This document shows positions 1-8,108 of a stretch of 64,000 nucleotides of DNA, piece after piece (within the stretch, counting starts at the first letter, position 1; each line of letters opens with the position of its first letter). The notes below the pieces were generated by a model. That model had not been told where the DNA came from. It saw nothing but the letters and a program-made list of their open reading frames with translations, and did no database searches. Source of the stretch: Nocardia terrae (GTDB taxonomy: Bacteria; Actinomycetota; Actinomycetes; Mycobacteriales; Mycobacteriaceae); NCBI RefSeq assembly GCF_009760405.1, contig NZ_WRPP01000005.1, forward strand, positions 620,001 to 684,000, in the 5' to 3' direction. The translations under genes were made by a program, and so were the position numbers.

Positions 1-112
1 CCTCCATGACGCACATTCCTCTCCGTCACGCACACCGGTGTGCCTTTTGTACCGCCTCCGATACTGGCCCATTATGGCGTTACGAACAAAAGGTAGGAAT
101 TGGAGGTGTGTG

Positions 113-568
113 ATGAAGGTCGAGATCTGGTCCGAGGTGACCTGCCCGTGGTGCGGGCTGGGCAACTACCGCTTGGAACGGGCCGTCGAGAGGTTCGAGC
201 ACCGCGACGAGGTAGAGGTGGTCCACCATTCGTTTCCACTGAGCAGCAGCTTCCCCGCGGGACGCACCTACTCCGTCCGCGAGGCCCTGCTGCGTCAGCA
301 CGGAGTGAGCGGCAGCCAGGCCGAGGCCTCGACCCGGCGGATCGAGGAATTGGCCGCCGGTGAGGGTCTGAGCCCGTACCGGGTTCTGGACAACATGGTG
401 GGCAACACCGACCTGGCGCACGAGTTCCTCGCCCATGCCTCCGCGCAGGGCCGGAACCACGAGGCCTGGGCGGCGATCTTCCGGACTTACTTCGGCAAGG
501 CAGAACCGGTTTTCTCCCTGGGGGATCTCCTGGGCCTTTCCGACCCGAGCGCGGCTGACGCGGCCCCA
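113..568 (+). pseudogene. Truncated FrnE/DsbA-like thiol oxidoreductase
   Basis: The reading frame starts at ATG 113, preceded by GGAGG at 102-106. It opens like the FrnE branch of DsbA-family dithiol oxidoreductases, with a CPWC active-site motif about 10 residues in, followed by a helical segment (RLERAVERF) and a conserved-looking VFSLGDLLGL stretch near residue 140. FrnE-like proteins usually have 210-240 residues. Here recognisable similarity stops near residue 148 and low-complexity Pro/Arg-rich sequence follows. No stop codon intervenes, so the frame continues straight into the SDR gene at 641, giving a 413-codon fused frame from 113. The SDR has its own ribosome binding site and start, so I read this as a gene that lost its C-terminal half by deletion. 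A genuine fusion protein is possible but unlikely. Confidence 0.6.
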
Positions 569-640
569 TGCCGTCCCCGCGCGCCACCCGAACCTCTGTA
601 CCACCTACCCGCAATCCGAACAATTCAGAGGAGACCATCC

Positions 641-1354
641 ATGTCCAAGGTGATCGCCATCTTCGGCGCCGGCAAGGGCCTGGGCGCCTCGGTCGCGCGC
701 CGCTTCGCCCGCGAAGGCTTCAGTGTGGCGCTGGTCGCCCGCGGCAAAGAGCGCCTCGACGCACTCGTCGGGCAACTGAAGGCCGAGGGCATCGACGCGG
801 CCGGTTTCACCGCCGATCTGTCCGAGCCCGAGCAGGTCCCCGCTACGGTCCAGGCCATCCGCGACCGCTTCGGGCGCATCGATGTGATCGAGTACGGGCC
901 GATCAGCGGCGAGCAAGCATTCAGCCCAGCGACCCGAGTCGACGCGGCCACCCTGCGCAAGGACAGCCCACTGCTGCTGCTCACCCCGGTCGAGGTTCTC
1001 CGCTCCGTGCTGGCGGAGTGGACCGAACGCGGCGACGGCGCGTTCCTCATGACCACCGGCTACACCGCTGTCGAGCCGCGTCCCTATATGAGCGGCGTGG
1101 GTCCGCTGATGGCGGCCGCCCGTAACTGGCTGTATTCGCTCAACGGTGAGCTTTCCGCGATCGGCGCCTACGCCGGAACTCTCTCCGTGGCTGCCTTCAT
1201 CGCCGGCAGCGACATGGGCGAGATCGCCGCCGCGGCCATGCCCGACACGGCCGGGCCCCTCATGGACCCCGACGACCTCGCCGACCACTACTGGGACATG
1301 TACACCAAGCGCGACCGCATCGAGCAGCTCCACCCCGAACCCTCGGTCCGGTGA
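641..1354 (+). CDS. Atypical short-chain dehydrogenase/reductase (SDR)
   Basis: A 237-residue Rossmann-fold protein. The start ATG 641 has an AGAGGAGA ribosome binding site 8-15 bases upstream. Residues 4-17 carry a GAGKGLG dinucleotide-binding motif, and residues around 58 (ADLS) match the usual adenine-ring contact. The expected Tyr-x-x-x-Lys catalytic pair is not intact: the Tyr is present in YMSGVGPL near residue 147, but no Lys follows at the fourth position. It is therefore an atypical SDR that may bind NAD(P) without classical dehydrogenase chemistry. It follows the broken FrnE-like gene and may once have been co-transcribed with it. Substrate unknown. Confidence 0.8.
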   Translation: MSKVIAIFGAGKGLGASVARRFAREGFSVALVARGKERLDALVGQLKAEGIDAAGFTADLSEPEQVPATVQAIRDRFGRIDVIEYGPISGEQAFSPATRVDAATLRKDSPLLLLTPVEVLRSVLAEWTERGDGAFLMTTGYTAVEPRPYMSGVGPLMAAARNWLYSLNGELSAIGAYAGTLSVAAFIAGSDMGEIAAAAMPDTAGPLMDPDDLADHYWDMYTKRDRIEQLHPEPSVR

Positions 1355-1403
1355 CGCCCGCTCGTTCACCTCACCCGCGGTTGACAAGCCCGCCGCACAC
1401 CGC

Positions 1404-1506
1404 GTTCGGCAATGGCGGACGTCCGGGACGGGTCAGTTCGGCACGGCCGGTTGATCTTCCGCCGCGCCGCGCTGGCCGCTTCGGTCAGCGCGCCTTGCGG
1501 CATGAT
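1404..1506. repeat. Dispersed intergenic repeat family 1, copy A
   Basis: About 100 bp, nearly identical to copy D at 6413-6511 (two mismatches over about 97 aligned bases) and related to copies at 2590-2690, 5791-5892 and 7572-7676. It contains a 10-bp imperfect stem (arms 1468-1477 and 1483-1492, loop GCTTC). It lies between two genes that converge on it. Confidence 0.85.
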
Positions 1507-1540
1507 GGTGCGTTCCGTCGACAGCGTCTTCCCGATCCAC

Positions 1541-2539
1541 TCAGTGAGCTGCGACCTCGAGCAGGGTGCGGTTGTCGGCGATGTTCGACACCGATTTCAG
1601 GTGCAGTCCGTTCGCAGCGATCAGTGCAGCGAACTCGTCGAGGGTGCGGTCACGGCCGCCGAAGAACACGAGCATGGTCAGATCGATGGCGGTGTGGGAG
1701 CCGCGACCGTGCAGAGCCTCGACGATGAGGATGGTTCCTGTCGTGCCCGCGGCTTGGGCACAGCGGGACAGGATTTGGCTGCCATGGTCGTCGTCCCAGT
1801 CGTGCAGGATGTCACTGAGCAGATAGGCATCCGCCTCTGCGGGCAGCGGATCGAAGAAGCTGCCCGGTGTGACGGTCGCGCGGTCGCCTAGACCAGCCGC
1901 CGCGAATTCCTCGACAGCGCGGGCCGCGGTATCAGGCAAGTCCACCAGGTGCCCACGCACGCTCGGATGCGCTCGCAGGATCGCGCTCAACACCGTGCCC
2001 TGACCGCCGCCGACATCGACGACGGTGGCGAACCGGCTCCAGTCGTAGCGCTGGGCGATCTGCGGTGCGATCGCCTGGAATCGACGAGTCATCTTGGCAT
2101 CGAACGATTCTCGCAGCGCTGGTGTCTCGGCGAGATCGGACCAGAAGTCGCGGCCGTAGCGGCGAGGATAACCAGCCTCGCCGGTACGCACCACATGTTC
2201 GAGTTCCACATACGCCAACTCCGCGCGCCCGATCGCGGAATTGATGTCGAGTTCCAGCAGCAGTTCGTTGTCGGCATCGGAACGCAACTGCCGACCCAGC
2301 TCGGTGAGGCGATAGATGGCGCCGTCAGCGGTGAGGACGTCGAGAGTGACCAGGTGTGCGAGCACCCGGGCCAGTGCCGGTGCCGCGGTGGCGGTTCGCT
2401 CGGCCAGTGCAGTGACCGAAGCTCCGGTGTCGCCGATGTGGTCGGCCAGCCGCAGCGTCGCGGCGACCCGCAAGGCCATCGGGGTCGCCAACCACGCCAT
2501 ATCCCGCAACGACTGAACCAACACCTCGTCATCTGCCAT
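1541..2539 (-). CDS. SAM-dependent O-methyltransferase (Methyltransf_2 type)
   Basis: A 332-residue enzyme with the layout of plant-like/actinobacterial small-molecule O-methyltransferases. It has an N-terminal winged-helix dimerisation domain (about residues 10-95) and a C-terminal class I methyltransferase domain. The SAM-binding glycine loop VDVGGGQGT is near residues 174-182, and DILHDWDD near 246-253 contains the His that acts as general base in this family. Such enzymes methylate hydroxyl groups of aromatic or polyketide substrates in secondary metabolism. No biosynthetic partner is adjacent, so the substrate is unknown. Its start lies about 50 bp from a degraded repeat copy. Confidence 0.85.
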   Translation of the reverse strand: MADDEVLVQSLRDMAWLATPMALRVAATLRLADHIGDTGASVTALAERTATAAPALARVLAHLVTLDVLTADGAIYRLTELGRQLRSDADNELLLELDINSAIGRAELAYVELEHVVRTGEAGYPRRYGRDFWSDLAETPALRESFDAKMTRRFQAIAPQIAQRYDWSRFATVVDVGGGQGTVLSAILRAHPSVRGHLVDLPDTAARAVEEFAAAGLGDRATVTPGSFFDPLPAEADAYLLSDILHDWDDDHGSQILSRCAQAAGTTGTILIVEALHGRGSHTAIDLTMLVFFGGRDRTLDEFAALIAANGLHLKSVSNIADNRTLLEVAAH

Positions 2540-2589
2540 GCGACCAACCCTAATGATCGTTCGCTATGACGCCTTCGAACGGGCTCGCA

Positions 2590-2690
2590 TCGGCAGTTCA
2601 GGACGTTCGGACGACCTCGGACCGACACCGCCACTTGATCTTCCGCGCTGGCCGATTCGATCAGCGCGGCTCGCGGCTACTGAGAGAATG
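2590..2690. repeat. Dispersed repeat family 1, degraded copy B
   Basis: A diverged copy of the roughly 100-bp repeat. The segment CTTGATCTTCCGC, a short deletion, and GCTGGCCGATTCGATCAGCG align with copy A. It is the only recognisable item in the 339-bp gap 2540-2879; the rest of that gap shows nothing I can name. Confidence 0.6.
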
Positions 2691-2879
2691 GTGGGTAGGG
2701 CCGGGTCCTGGCCAGGGGCTGGCCCAGGTGTCCGGTGGGAGACTCGGCTCGCGGCTGCCTGCCATCTGGCCTGGTGTGGCTCTCTTTGGCTTGCCTCCCA
2801 CCGGGTGCCGCGCGGGAGTGGCTCGAAAGGGGAATGCCCCAGCTCGAAGTAGCGGTGCGTCAGGCGATAACGCGACGCT

Positions 2880-3326
2880 ATCGAAGGCTGCAACGGCATC
2901 GGCCGCCATCTGGCGCACCGGTTGATCCACGACGGGGAAACCGTGATCGGCGTGCCCTCCAAACTCTCGGCACAAGTGCGGGTGTTCGCCACCGGCAACG
3001 GCCGAAAGACCGACCGCGTTCTACACATCATGGCCGCGGTCCAGCTCCGCCACCCCACCGCCGGACGCGCCTACTACGACGGCAAGAAAGCCGCCGGGAA
3101 AACCTCGATGGAAGCGATCCACGCGCTCAAACGCAGGCTCTCCAACGTCGTCTACGCCCAACTGCTCGCCGACCAGCAACGTCGCGAATCAGCAGGCCCG
3201 GGAGGGCAATCGGGAACGACTACTGACTCCAGCGCGATCGGTCTGACCCCGAATACCGATCCTTCGGACAAGCCACATCCCGGACCCGCCCAACAGACTA
3301 TCCCCACACACCTGCCCACGCCTTGA
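2880..3326 (+). pseudogene. IS110-family transposase remnant
   Basis: The frame begins without a start codon and reads GIGRHLAHRLIHDGETV, then KLSAQVRVFATGNGRKTDRV, typical of the N-terminal DEDD catalytic part of IS110-family transposases. It then jumps to QLRHPTAGRAYYDGKKAAGK and ALKRRLSNVVYAQLL, typical of the C-terminal end. The whole middle (normally some 200 residues, including the transposase_20 helix-hairpin-helix part) is missing, as is the true N-terminus. This is a dead, internally deleted insertion sequence. No terminal repeats are recognisable, which agrees with the IS110 family, whose elements usually lack them. Confidence 0.8.
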
Positions 3327-3390
3327 CTGAAGGGGCAGCCAGAATAGTGCGTTGACGATAGCTCTCGTCTGGCTTGGTTCGGTGGTGGTA

Positions 3391-4230
3391 TCAGGCGTCG
3401 ACGCTCAGGTCCGAGGCGGGTGCGGCCTGGTGGGTGGGCAGGGTCGTTGTTGCGCGCGTGGCAAGCCAGTCGCGGTAACGGGTGGTGGCCAGGCGGGCGG
3501 CCGGGTCGGCGGTGAGGGCGTTGTGGGGTGCCAGGGCGAAGGGACCGGCGGTGGGGTCGGGGTTGATCGTGCGGTGGTCGCCGATGGCGTCGAGGGTGAT
3601 TCGGCCGAGCTGGTCGAGGCCGAACGCCTCGGGGCCGGCGATATCGATGGTGCGGTCGAGCGGACGCCCGGTGGCGACCTCGGCGACGAACCGGGCGGCG
3701 TCGGTGGCGGCGATCGGCTGCACCCTGGTGGCGGGTAGCCGGACGATGCTGTTATCGGTTGTCCAGGAGATGATTTCGTCGAGGTATTCGAAAAATTGAG
3801 TGGCTCGCACGATCGAGTACGGGATCGAGCCGGCCTCGAACAGCTTCTCCTGCACGGTTTTCGCCCGGTAGTAGCCGAGATCGGGAGCCCGATCGACACC
3901 GACGATCGACAGCAGCACCAAGTGTCGTACTCCGGCCTTGTGTGCGGCGGCGTGCAGATTGCCGACCGTGGCGCGGAAGAAGTCGGCCGCGGTGTCGTCG
4001 GGTGTCGGGGCCTGGGTGGCGTCGATCGCGACGTCGATTCCGGTGAGTGCGTCGGCCAGGCCGTCGCCGGTGAACAGGTCCACACCGGTCGAGCGCGACA
4101 GTGCCGACGCGTCGTGCCCGGCAGCCGACAATGCCGCCACGATGCGCGTGCCGATCAGTCCGGTCCCACCCAGAACCGCAATCCGTAGCTGTCGATTATG
4201 TTGTGCTGCAGCATGATTCGTTGAATTCAT
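3391..4230 (-). CDS. NmrA-like NAD(P)-binding protein (atypical SDR)
   Basis: A 279-residue protein with a Rossmann NAD(P) motif, GGTGLIGTRIV, at about residues 21-31 and a GVRHLVLLSIVGVDR segment near 100-115, both typical of the NmrA/HSCARG-like atypical SDR group. Such proteins are redox sensors or reductases acting on quinones or small metabolites. It starts at ATG 4230, preceded by AAAGGA, 12 bp downstream of the NTF2-like gene. The two form a minus-strand operon divergent from a LysR regulator, the likely controller. Substrate unknown. Confidence 0.85.
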   Translation of the reverse strand: MNSTNHAAAQHNRQLRIAVLGGTGLIGTRIVAALSAAGHDASALSRSTGVDLFTGDGLADALTGIDVAIDATQAPTPDDTAADFFRATVGNLHAAAHKAGVRHLVLLSIVGVDRAPDLGYYRAKTVQEKLFEAGSIPYSIVRATQFFEYLDEIISWTTDNSIVRLPATRVQPIAATDAARFVAEVATGRPLDRTIDIAGPEAFGLDQLGRITLDAIGDHRTINPDPTAGPFALAPHNALTADPAARLATTRYRDWLATRATTTLPTHQAAPASDLSVDA

Positions 4231-4242
4231 CGGGGTGTCCTT

Positions 4243-4746
4243 TCAGGCGAAGATGGCGGTGGGGTCGCCGGTGAACCAGGTGTTGTCGATGCGCATCCGC
4301 GAGATGAGCCACCGGTCGCCGTCGCGGCGCAGTTCTACCTCGTAGGGGTTCTTCAGCAGTGCGTGCACGGCCGGGTCGGCGACGAGCAGATGCTGGGCCT
4401 CGACCAGGGCGGTCATCGTGGCGGTGTCGCCGTCGATGCTGATGCGGGGATTGGCGATCTGGTGGGTGGTGCTCACGCGGCCGGTGAACATGGCCAGGAT
4501 GGTGGTGACGATGGTGTCGCGGCCGGTCATGACCGGCGGGGCGCCGCCCCAGCGGGCAGCGGCGGGACGGAAGTCCAACTCGGCGTCTTCGGTGAACGCC
4601 GAGGCGAACAGGTCCCGATCCTTGGTGTCCTGACCGAGGCCGAATCGGTACAGCGCGTCGGTGATCTCGGCGCGGTCACGGATCTCCGCGACGACTGCGG
4701 CGAGGTCGGCCGACGATGCGCTCAACGCTTGATGGGTGGTGCTCAC
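4243..4746 (-). CDS. SnoaL/NTF2-like nuclear transport factor 2 fold protein
   Basis: A 167-residue protein of the NTF2-like superfamily, with an N-terminal helix (EIRDRAEITDALYRFGLGQD) and the DxxLFASAFTEDAELDF segment that lines the pocket in SnoaL-like isomerases, dehydratases and ring-hydroxylase beta subunits. I chose GTG 4746 because GAGGAGAG sits 7-14 bases upstream; an ATG 45 bases earlier would swallow that site. First gene of a two-gene operon with the NmrA-like protein. It could be an isomerase, a hydratase or a non-catalytic ligand binder. Confidence 0.8.
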   Translation of the reverse strand: MSTTHQALSASSADLAAVVAEIRDRAEITDALYRFGLGQDTKDRDLFASAFTEDAELDFRPAAARWGGAPPVMTGRDTIVTTILAMFTGRVSTTHQIANPRISIDGDTATMTALVEAQHLLVADPAVHALLKNPYEVELRRDGDRWLISRMRIDNTWFTGDPTAIFA

Positions 4747-4836
4747 TTCGAACTCTCCTCGAATCGACCGGCGTGGTTGCCGTGGTCTCAACTCTGCTGC
4801 CGGGGCGAGTGGTGAACAACGCGCTCTTCCGCCACG

Positions 4837-4859
4837 ATCGTTACGCGAGACTTAACGAT
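4837..4859. promoter_or_regulatory. Inverted repeat, candidate LysR-type operator
   Basis: ATCGTTA (4837-4843), a 9-base spacer, then TAACGAT (4853-4859). The right arm overlaps the ATG of the LysR gene. The position between the divergent operon and the regulator suits autoregulation. Binding is inferred. Confidence 0.5.
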
Positions 4860-5727
4860 GGGAGGGCCGGTGATCGAACGGCACGAGGTGGAGACGCTGC
4901 TGACCCTGGCCGAGGAACTGCACTTCGGCCGCACGGCCGAGCGATTGGGCGTGTCGACAGCGCGAGTCAGCCAGACCGTGCGCAAGCTGGAGCGCCGCGT
5001 CGGGGCAGCGTTGTTCGAGCGCACCAGCCGCCACGTCGCGCTCACCCCGGTCGGGACGCAACTGACCGAGGAACTGCGACCCGCGTGGACAGAACTGGGC
5101 GCCGCGCTGCAGCGAGCCGTCGATGCCGGGCGCGGTGTGACCGGTGAACTACGGGTGGGATTCGTCGGCCCGGCCGCCGCGCAGCTGCTGATCGGCGCGA
5201 CCGAAGAATTCCGCCGCCGGACTCCGGGCTGCGAAGTCCGCATCCGCGAAGCGCAGCCCGCCGACATCCCGGACTGGCTGCATTCCGGCGACATCGACGT
5301 GGGCCTGTGCCCCTTCACCGGCACCCAACCCGGCCTCGCTCACAGTCCGGTACTGGTCCGAGAGGCTTACGTGCTCGCGGTCGCCGCCGGACACCGATTG
5401 GCGCGCCGACGCGAGGTGCCCGTCGCCGAACTTGCGCAACTGCCCGTGATCCATCTCGCCGCTGCCGCCACCCCGACCGCCGATATGCCGACCGGACCAG
5501 CCGCCGCCACCCTGCACGAGGCTCTGACCCTGGTCGGAATCGGCCGGGGCGTCCTGCCCATCGGCGCGCACGCCCAGCGCTACCACGTCCGCCCCGACAT
5601 CACCTACCTGCCGCTGCGCGATACTCCACTGCTGGAATGGGGATTGGTCTGGCCCGCCGACCGCACCAACGCCCGAATTCGCGCCTTCACCACCGCCGCA
5701 CTCACCGCCACCGGGGATGGACGCTGA
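4858..5727 (+). CDS. LysR-family transcriptional regulator
   Basis: A 289-residue LysR-type regulator. The N-terminal helix-turn-helix covers about residues 8-66, with ELHFGRTAERLGVSTARVSQ and the conserved LERRVGAALFERTSR wing. The rest is a periplasmic-binding-protein-like effector domain (about 95-285). It is divergent from the NTF2-like/NmrA-like operon with a 111-bp gap holding an inverted repeat, the classical arrangement in which a LysR protein controls its neighbour in response to that pathway's substrate. ATG 4858 is the start; the gap leaves little room for a leader. Confidence 0.9.
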   Translation: MGGPVIERHEVETLLTLAEELHFGRTAERLGVSTARVSQTVRKLERRVGAALFERTSRHVALTPVGTQLTEELRPAWTELGAALQRAVDAGRGVTGELRVGFVGPAAAQLLIGATEEFRRRTPGCEVRIREAQPADIPDWLHSGDIDVGLCPFTGTQPGLAHSPVLVREAYVLAVAAGHRLARRREVPVAELAQLPVIHLAAAATPTADMPTGPAAATLHEALTLVGIGRGVLPIGAHAQRYHVRPDITYLPLRDTPLLEWGLVWPADRTNARIRAFTTAALTATGDGR

Positions 5728-5790
5728 ACCGACCCCACCCCGCAGGCGGACGCCACCGGTAAACAACCGAAATTGCCCCCGACATCGTGC

Positions 5791-5892
5791 CATCGGCAAT
5801 ATGGTGCGTTCGGCCGGCTCCAGATCGGCTCGGCCCGTGGATCTTCGCCCCGCCCGCGCTCGCCGGTTCGGTCAGCGCGACACGCGGCAATG
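5791..5892. repeat. Dispersed repeat family 1, copy C
   Basis: About 100 bp. It is about 92% identical to copy E at 7572-7676 and more distantly related to copies A and D. Stem arms lie at 5855-5864 and 5870-5879 around a GGTTC loop, with a C-C mismatch at the position that covaries in the other copies. Confidence 0.8.
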
Positions 5893-5976
5893 CAGGATCT
5901 TCGGGCGATGGCTGAGGTGTCCGGCGGAGGTTGTCGGGATAGGTTGAGTGTTGTTCTGTCGGGAGATCAGGGAGTT

Positions 5977-6402
5977 ATGGCCACCATTCGTCATGAAGTC
6001 GCGATAAAGGCTGCACCGCAACATATCTGGGATGTCATTCGCGATATCGGGGCCGTCCATGAACGTCTGCTTCCCGGACGGGTGGCCGACACCAGGATCG
6101 AAGGCGCGGAACGGTTTCTGACCTTCCCTGACGGGCACATCGTTCGTGAACTCATAGTCGCGATCGACGAGGATTCGCGGCGGCTGGCGTACTCCGTTGT
6201 CGAAGGGGCCCGGCCCGCGCTGGACTACCATCACGCATCGTTCGAGGTCCGCGCGGACGGCGAGCACGGCCGACTGGTCTGGATCACCGACGTCCTGCCC
6301 GACACTGTCGCGCCGGAGATCCACATCCGCACACAGTTCGGAATCGTCGAGATGAAGCAGGCGATCGAAGCCGCCTTCTCGAATGGCACAGAGCCCAGCT
6401 GA
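5977..6402 (+). CDS. SRPBCC (START-like) ligand-binding protein
   Basis: A 141-residue polyketide cyclase/Bet v1-like protein. HEVAIKAAPQHIWDVIRDIG at the N-terminus is the usual SRPBCC first strand and helix, and the C-terminal helix is EMKQAIEAAF. The family binds hydrophobic ligands in a helix-grip fold and includes aromatase/cyclases and MxaD/YhcC-like proteins. Start ATG 5977 follows GGAG; a longer frame to 5773 would run through repeat copy C and is not credible. It is flanked by repeat copies on both sides, with no functional partner apparent. Confidence 0.8.
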   Translation: MATIRHEVAIKAAPQHIWDVIRDIGAVHERLLPGRVADTRIEGAERFLTFPDGHIVRELIVAIDEDSRRLAYSVVEGARPALDYHHASFEVRADGEHGRLVWITDVLPDTVAPEIHIRTQFGIVEMKQAIEAAFSNGTEPS

Positions 6403-6412
6403 TCGCACGCTC

Positions 6413-6511
6413 GTCGGCAATGGCGGACGTCCGGGACGGGTCAGTTCGGCACGGCCGGTTGATCTTCCGCCGCGCCGCGCTGGCCCCTTCGGTCAGCGCG
6501 CCTCGCGGCAG
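6413..6511. repeat. Dispersed repeat family 1, copy D
   Basis: Near-identical to copy A at 1404-1506. It begins 10 bp after the SRPBCC stop codon and ends about 80 bp before the PAS gene start. The same 10-bp stem with a CCTTC loop is present. Confidence 0.85.
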
Positions 6512-6592
6512 AAGCGGACGTTCTTCCAACGGGTCGTCGAGGCAGTCGAGCGGGCGCATACTGGCGCCAACGATGGAGGAAAGGATCCTCGG

Positions 6593-7573
6593 GTGTCTGT
6601 CGATCTCATTCGCGTCCGGGCCATGCTGGCCCACGCCAAGTCAGAGGCCGCCCGTGCTCGCGTAGTCAGTGAGGCCGCTCGCAGCCATGTCGAGGAGGTA
6701 CTGACACGGCTGACTTTCGCGCGGGAAGCCACGTCCGAAGCGCTGGCCCGCCTCGATCGATATTTCGTGCACTGTTCCCGCGACACACCGGTTGGTTACG
6801 AAGGGACTTTGGTGTATCGCGAGGGGACCAATCACCTCTGGTCGCGATGGGAACGGTCGAGCGATGATGGCGGCATTCCCGCCACGCGGTGTGGCGAAAG
6901 TGCGACTCGCCGGGAGGTGGCCATGCTGACGGCGGAGATGACCGAGGCGATCGATACCTCGTCCTGGTTCCACACCCGGAACAAGCCGTACCTGTTGCTG
7001 GACACCGACTTCCGCATCCGCGCGGTCAATCGCGCGTACGAGCAGGTGACCGCCCAGCCGAAACTGGTCGGTGAGCGTATATTCGACGCCTTCCCTGACA
7101 ACCCCGCCGATGCCACCGCCGACGGCGTGGCGAACCTGTCGTGGTCGCTGGAATCGGTATTCAGCCGCGGTACCTCGGACTGGATGGGCATTCAGCGTTA
7201 CGACGTGCCGAACCCGCACGAGCGCGGCGCGTTCCGCTACAAGGTCTGGGCACCGGTGAACACCGCGATCCGATTCGATGGGGCCACCGTGGCGGTCCTG
7301 CACCACGTCCAGGACATCACCGATGTGCTCGCCTTCACCGATACCCGCTCCGCCGCGGACGTTCTCACCGAACTGCGGGCCGCCGCGACCGACCTCGGTC
7401 AGGAATTCCCCGACCTGAGCAGGCAGACAGTGCTGGGGGTGCTGGCCGACTCCGAGCGCGTGGTGCTGGAAACCCTCGGGCATCCTGATCGCGGCCACGC
7501 CCGCATGCTGGCCCGGCTGCGGCTGGAAGCCCAGGCCGGGCGTCTCGCTAGGGGGGAAAACATCATCGCGTAA
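6593..7573 (+). CDS. PAS-domain sensor protein
   Basis: A 326-residue cytosolic protein. A predicted alpha-helical N-terminus (ARARVVSEAARSHVEEVLTRL) leads into a PAS fold at about residues 115-240, seen in PYLLLDTDFRIRAVNRAYEQ and the GERIFDAFPDNP segment, closing with VAVLHHVQDITDVLAF. The C-terminal about 80 residues are helical, with no kinase, GGDEF or ANTAR catalytic signature. The GTG at 6593 has GGAGGAAAGG 9-18 bases upstream; an upstream ATG at 6383 would translate repeat copy D. The stop codon overlaps repeat copy E. It probably senses redox state or a ligand and acts through a partner. Confidence 0.75.
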   Translation: MSVDLIRVRAMLAHAKSEAARARVVSEAARSHVEEVLTRLTFAREATSEALARLDRYFVHCSRDTPVGYEGTLVYREGTNHLWSRWERSSDDGGIPATRCGESATRREVAMLTAEMTEAIDTSSWFHTRNKPYLLLDTDFRIRAVNRAYEQVTAQPKLVGERIFDAFPDNPADATADGVANLSWSLESVFSRGTSDWMGIQRYDVPNPHERGAFRYKVWAPVNTAIRFDGATVAVLHHVQDITDVLAFTDTRSAADVLTELRAAATDLGQEFPDLSRQTVLGVLADSERVVLETLGHPDRGHARMLARLRLEAQAGRLARGENIIA

Positions 7574-7676
7574 TCGGCAACATGGCGCGTTCGGTCGGCC
7601 CCGGATCGGCTCGGCCCGTGGATCTTCGCCCTGCCCGCGCTCGCCGGTTCGGTGAGCGCGACGCGCGGCATGAGGG
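7572..7676. repeat. Dispersed repeat family 1, copy E
   Basis: About 100 bp, closest to copy C. The stem is well paired here: arms 7636-7645 and 7651-7660, with GGTGAG against CTCGCC. It abuts the PAS gene stop codon. Confidence 0.8.
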
Positions 7677-7699
7677 TGTGTTGCCGCTGAGGGCCGCAC

Positions 7700-7805
7700 G
7701 AGTTGATCATGGGCCTAAACGTGCGCTGAGGCACCGGAATTGGCGGTAAACTGCCGCCTGACAGCGAATTGTGCACGAATAGGCCCACTGCACCGAACTT
7801 CGGCA
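7700..7805 (-). repeat. Dispersed repeat family 2, copy 1
   Basis: Read on the minus strand, this segment matches 26153-26251 over about 100 bp, including identical blocks TATTCGTGCACAATTCG and CCAATTCCGGTGCCTCAG. It lies directly next to repeat copy E, so 7572-7805 is a composite of two repeat families. Apart from these and a terminator at 8053-8088, the 535-bp gap 7574-8108 shows no gene. Confidence 0.8.
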
Positions 7806-8052
7806 ATAGCGCGCATGTCAGTCGACTACGGCCAGCTGAGTGGGTGGCCGGCCGTGCCGGAGGCTGCGGTTACCCGGGATCGCCCGGGTGTGATCACGGG
7901 TTGGAAGTTGACGCCGTCAATTTGAGGGATCGCAATGCGCCACCCTCGGCATTCTCCCAGGTCACGATAAGGCCGGTGTGGCCCAGTACTTCACCACCAT
8001 CAACTCCCCCTTCACCCCAGCCAAGTTGGCGACCGCTCGCCCCGGGGACACC

Positions 8053-8088
8053 GACCCCGCCTGGATTCCCTTCCGGGCGGGGTCTTTT
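8053..8088 (+). terminator. Rho-independent-like terminator
   Basis: GACCCCGCC (8053-8061), a 14-base loop, GGCGGGGTC (8076-8084) and then TTTT: a perfect 9-bp GC-rich stem followed by a short T run on the plus strand. It would stop transcription coming from the left and separates the PAS region from the convergent gene ending at 8109. Confidence 0.7.
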
Positions 8089-8108
8089 CGCCTGCGCCGG
8101 GATTCCCC

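Noticed and set aside
4792..5324. Minus-strand frame over the LysR gene
   Set aside because: Shadow of the LysR gene, which has a clear helix-turn-helix on the plus strand.
1404..7676. Repeat family 1 as coding (a conserved ALTE...RT small peptide on the minus strand)
   Set aside because: Similar translations follow from the DNA similarity. Copies lack consistent ribosome binding sites and differences include many non-synonymous changes; hairpin covariation fits a structural role better.
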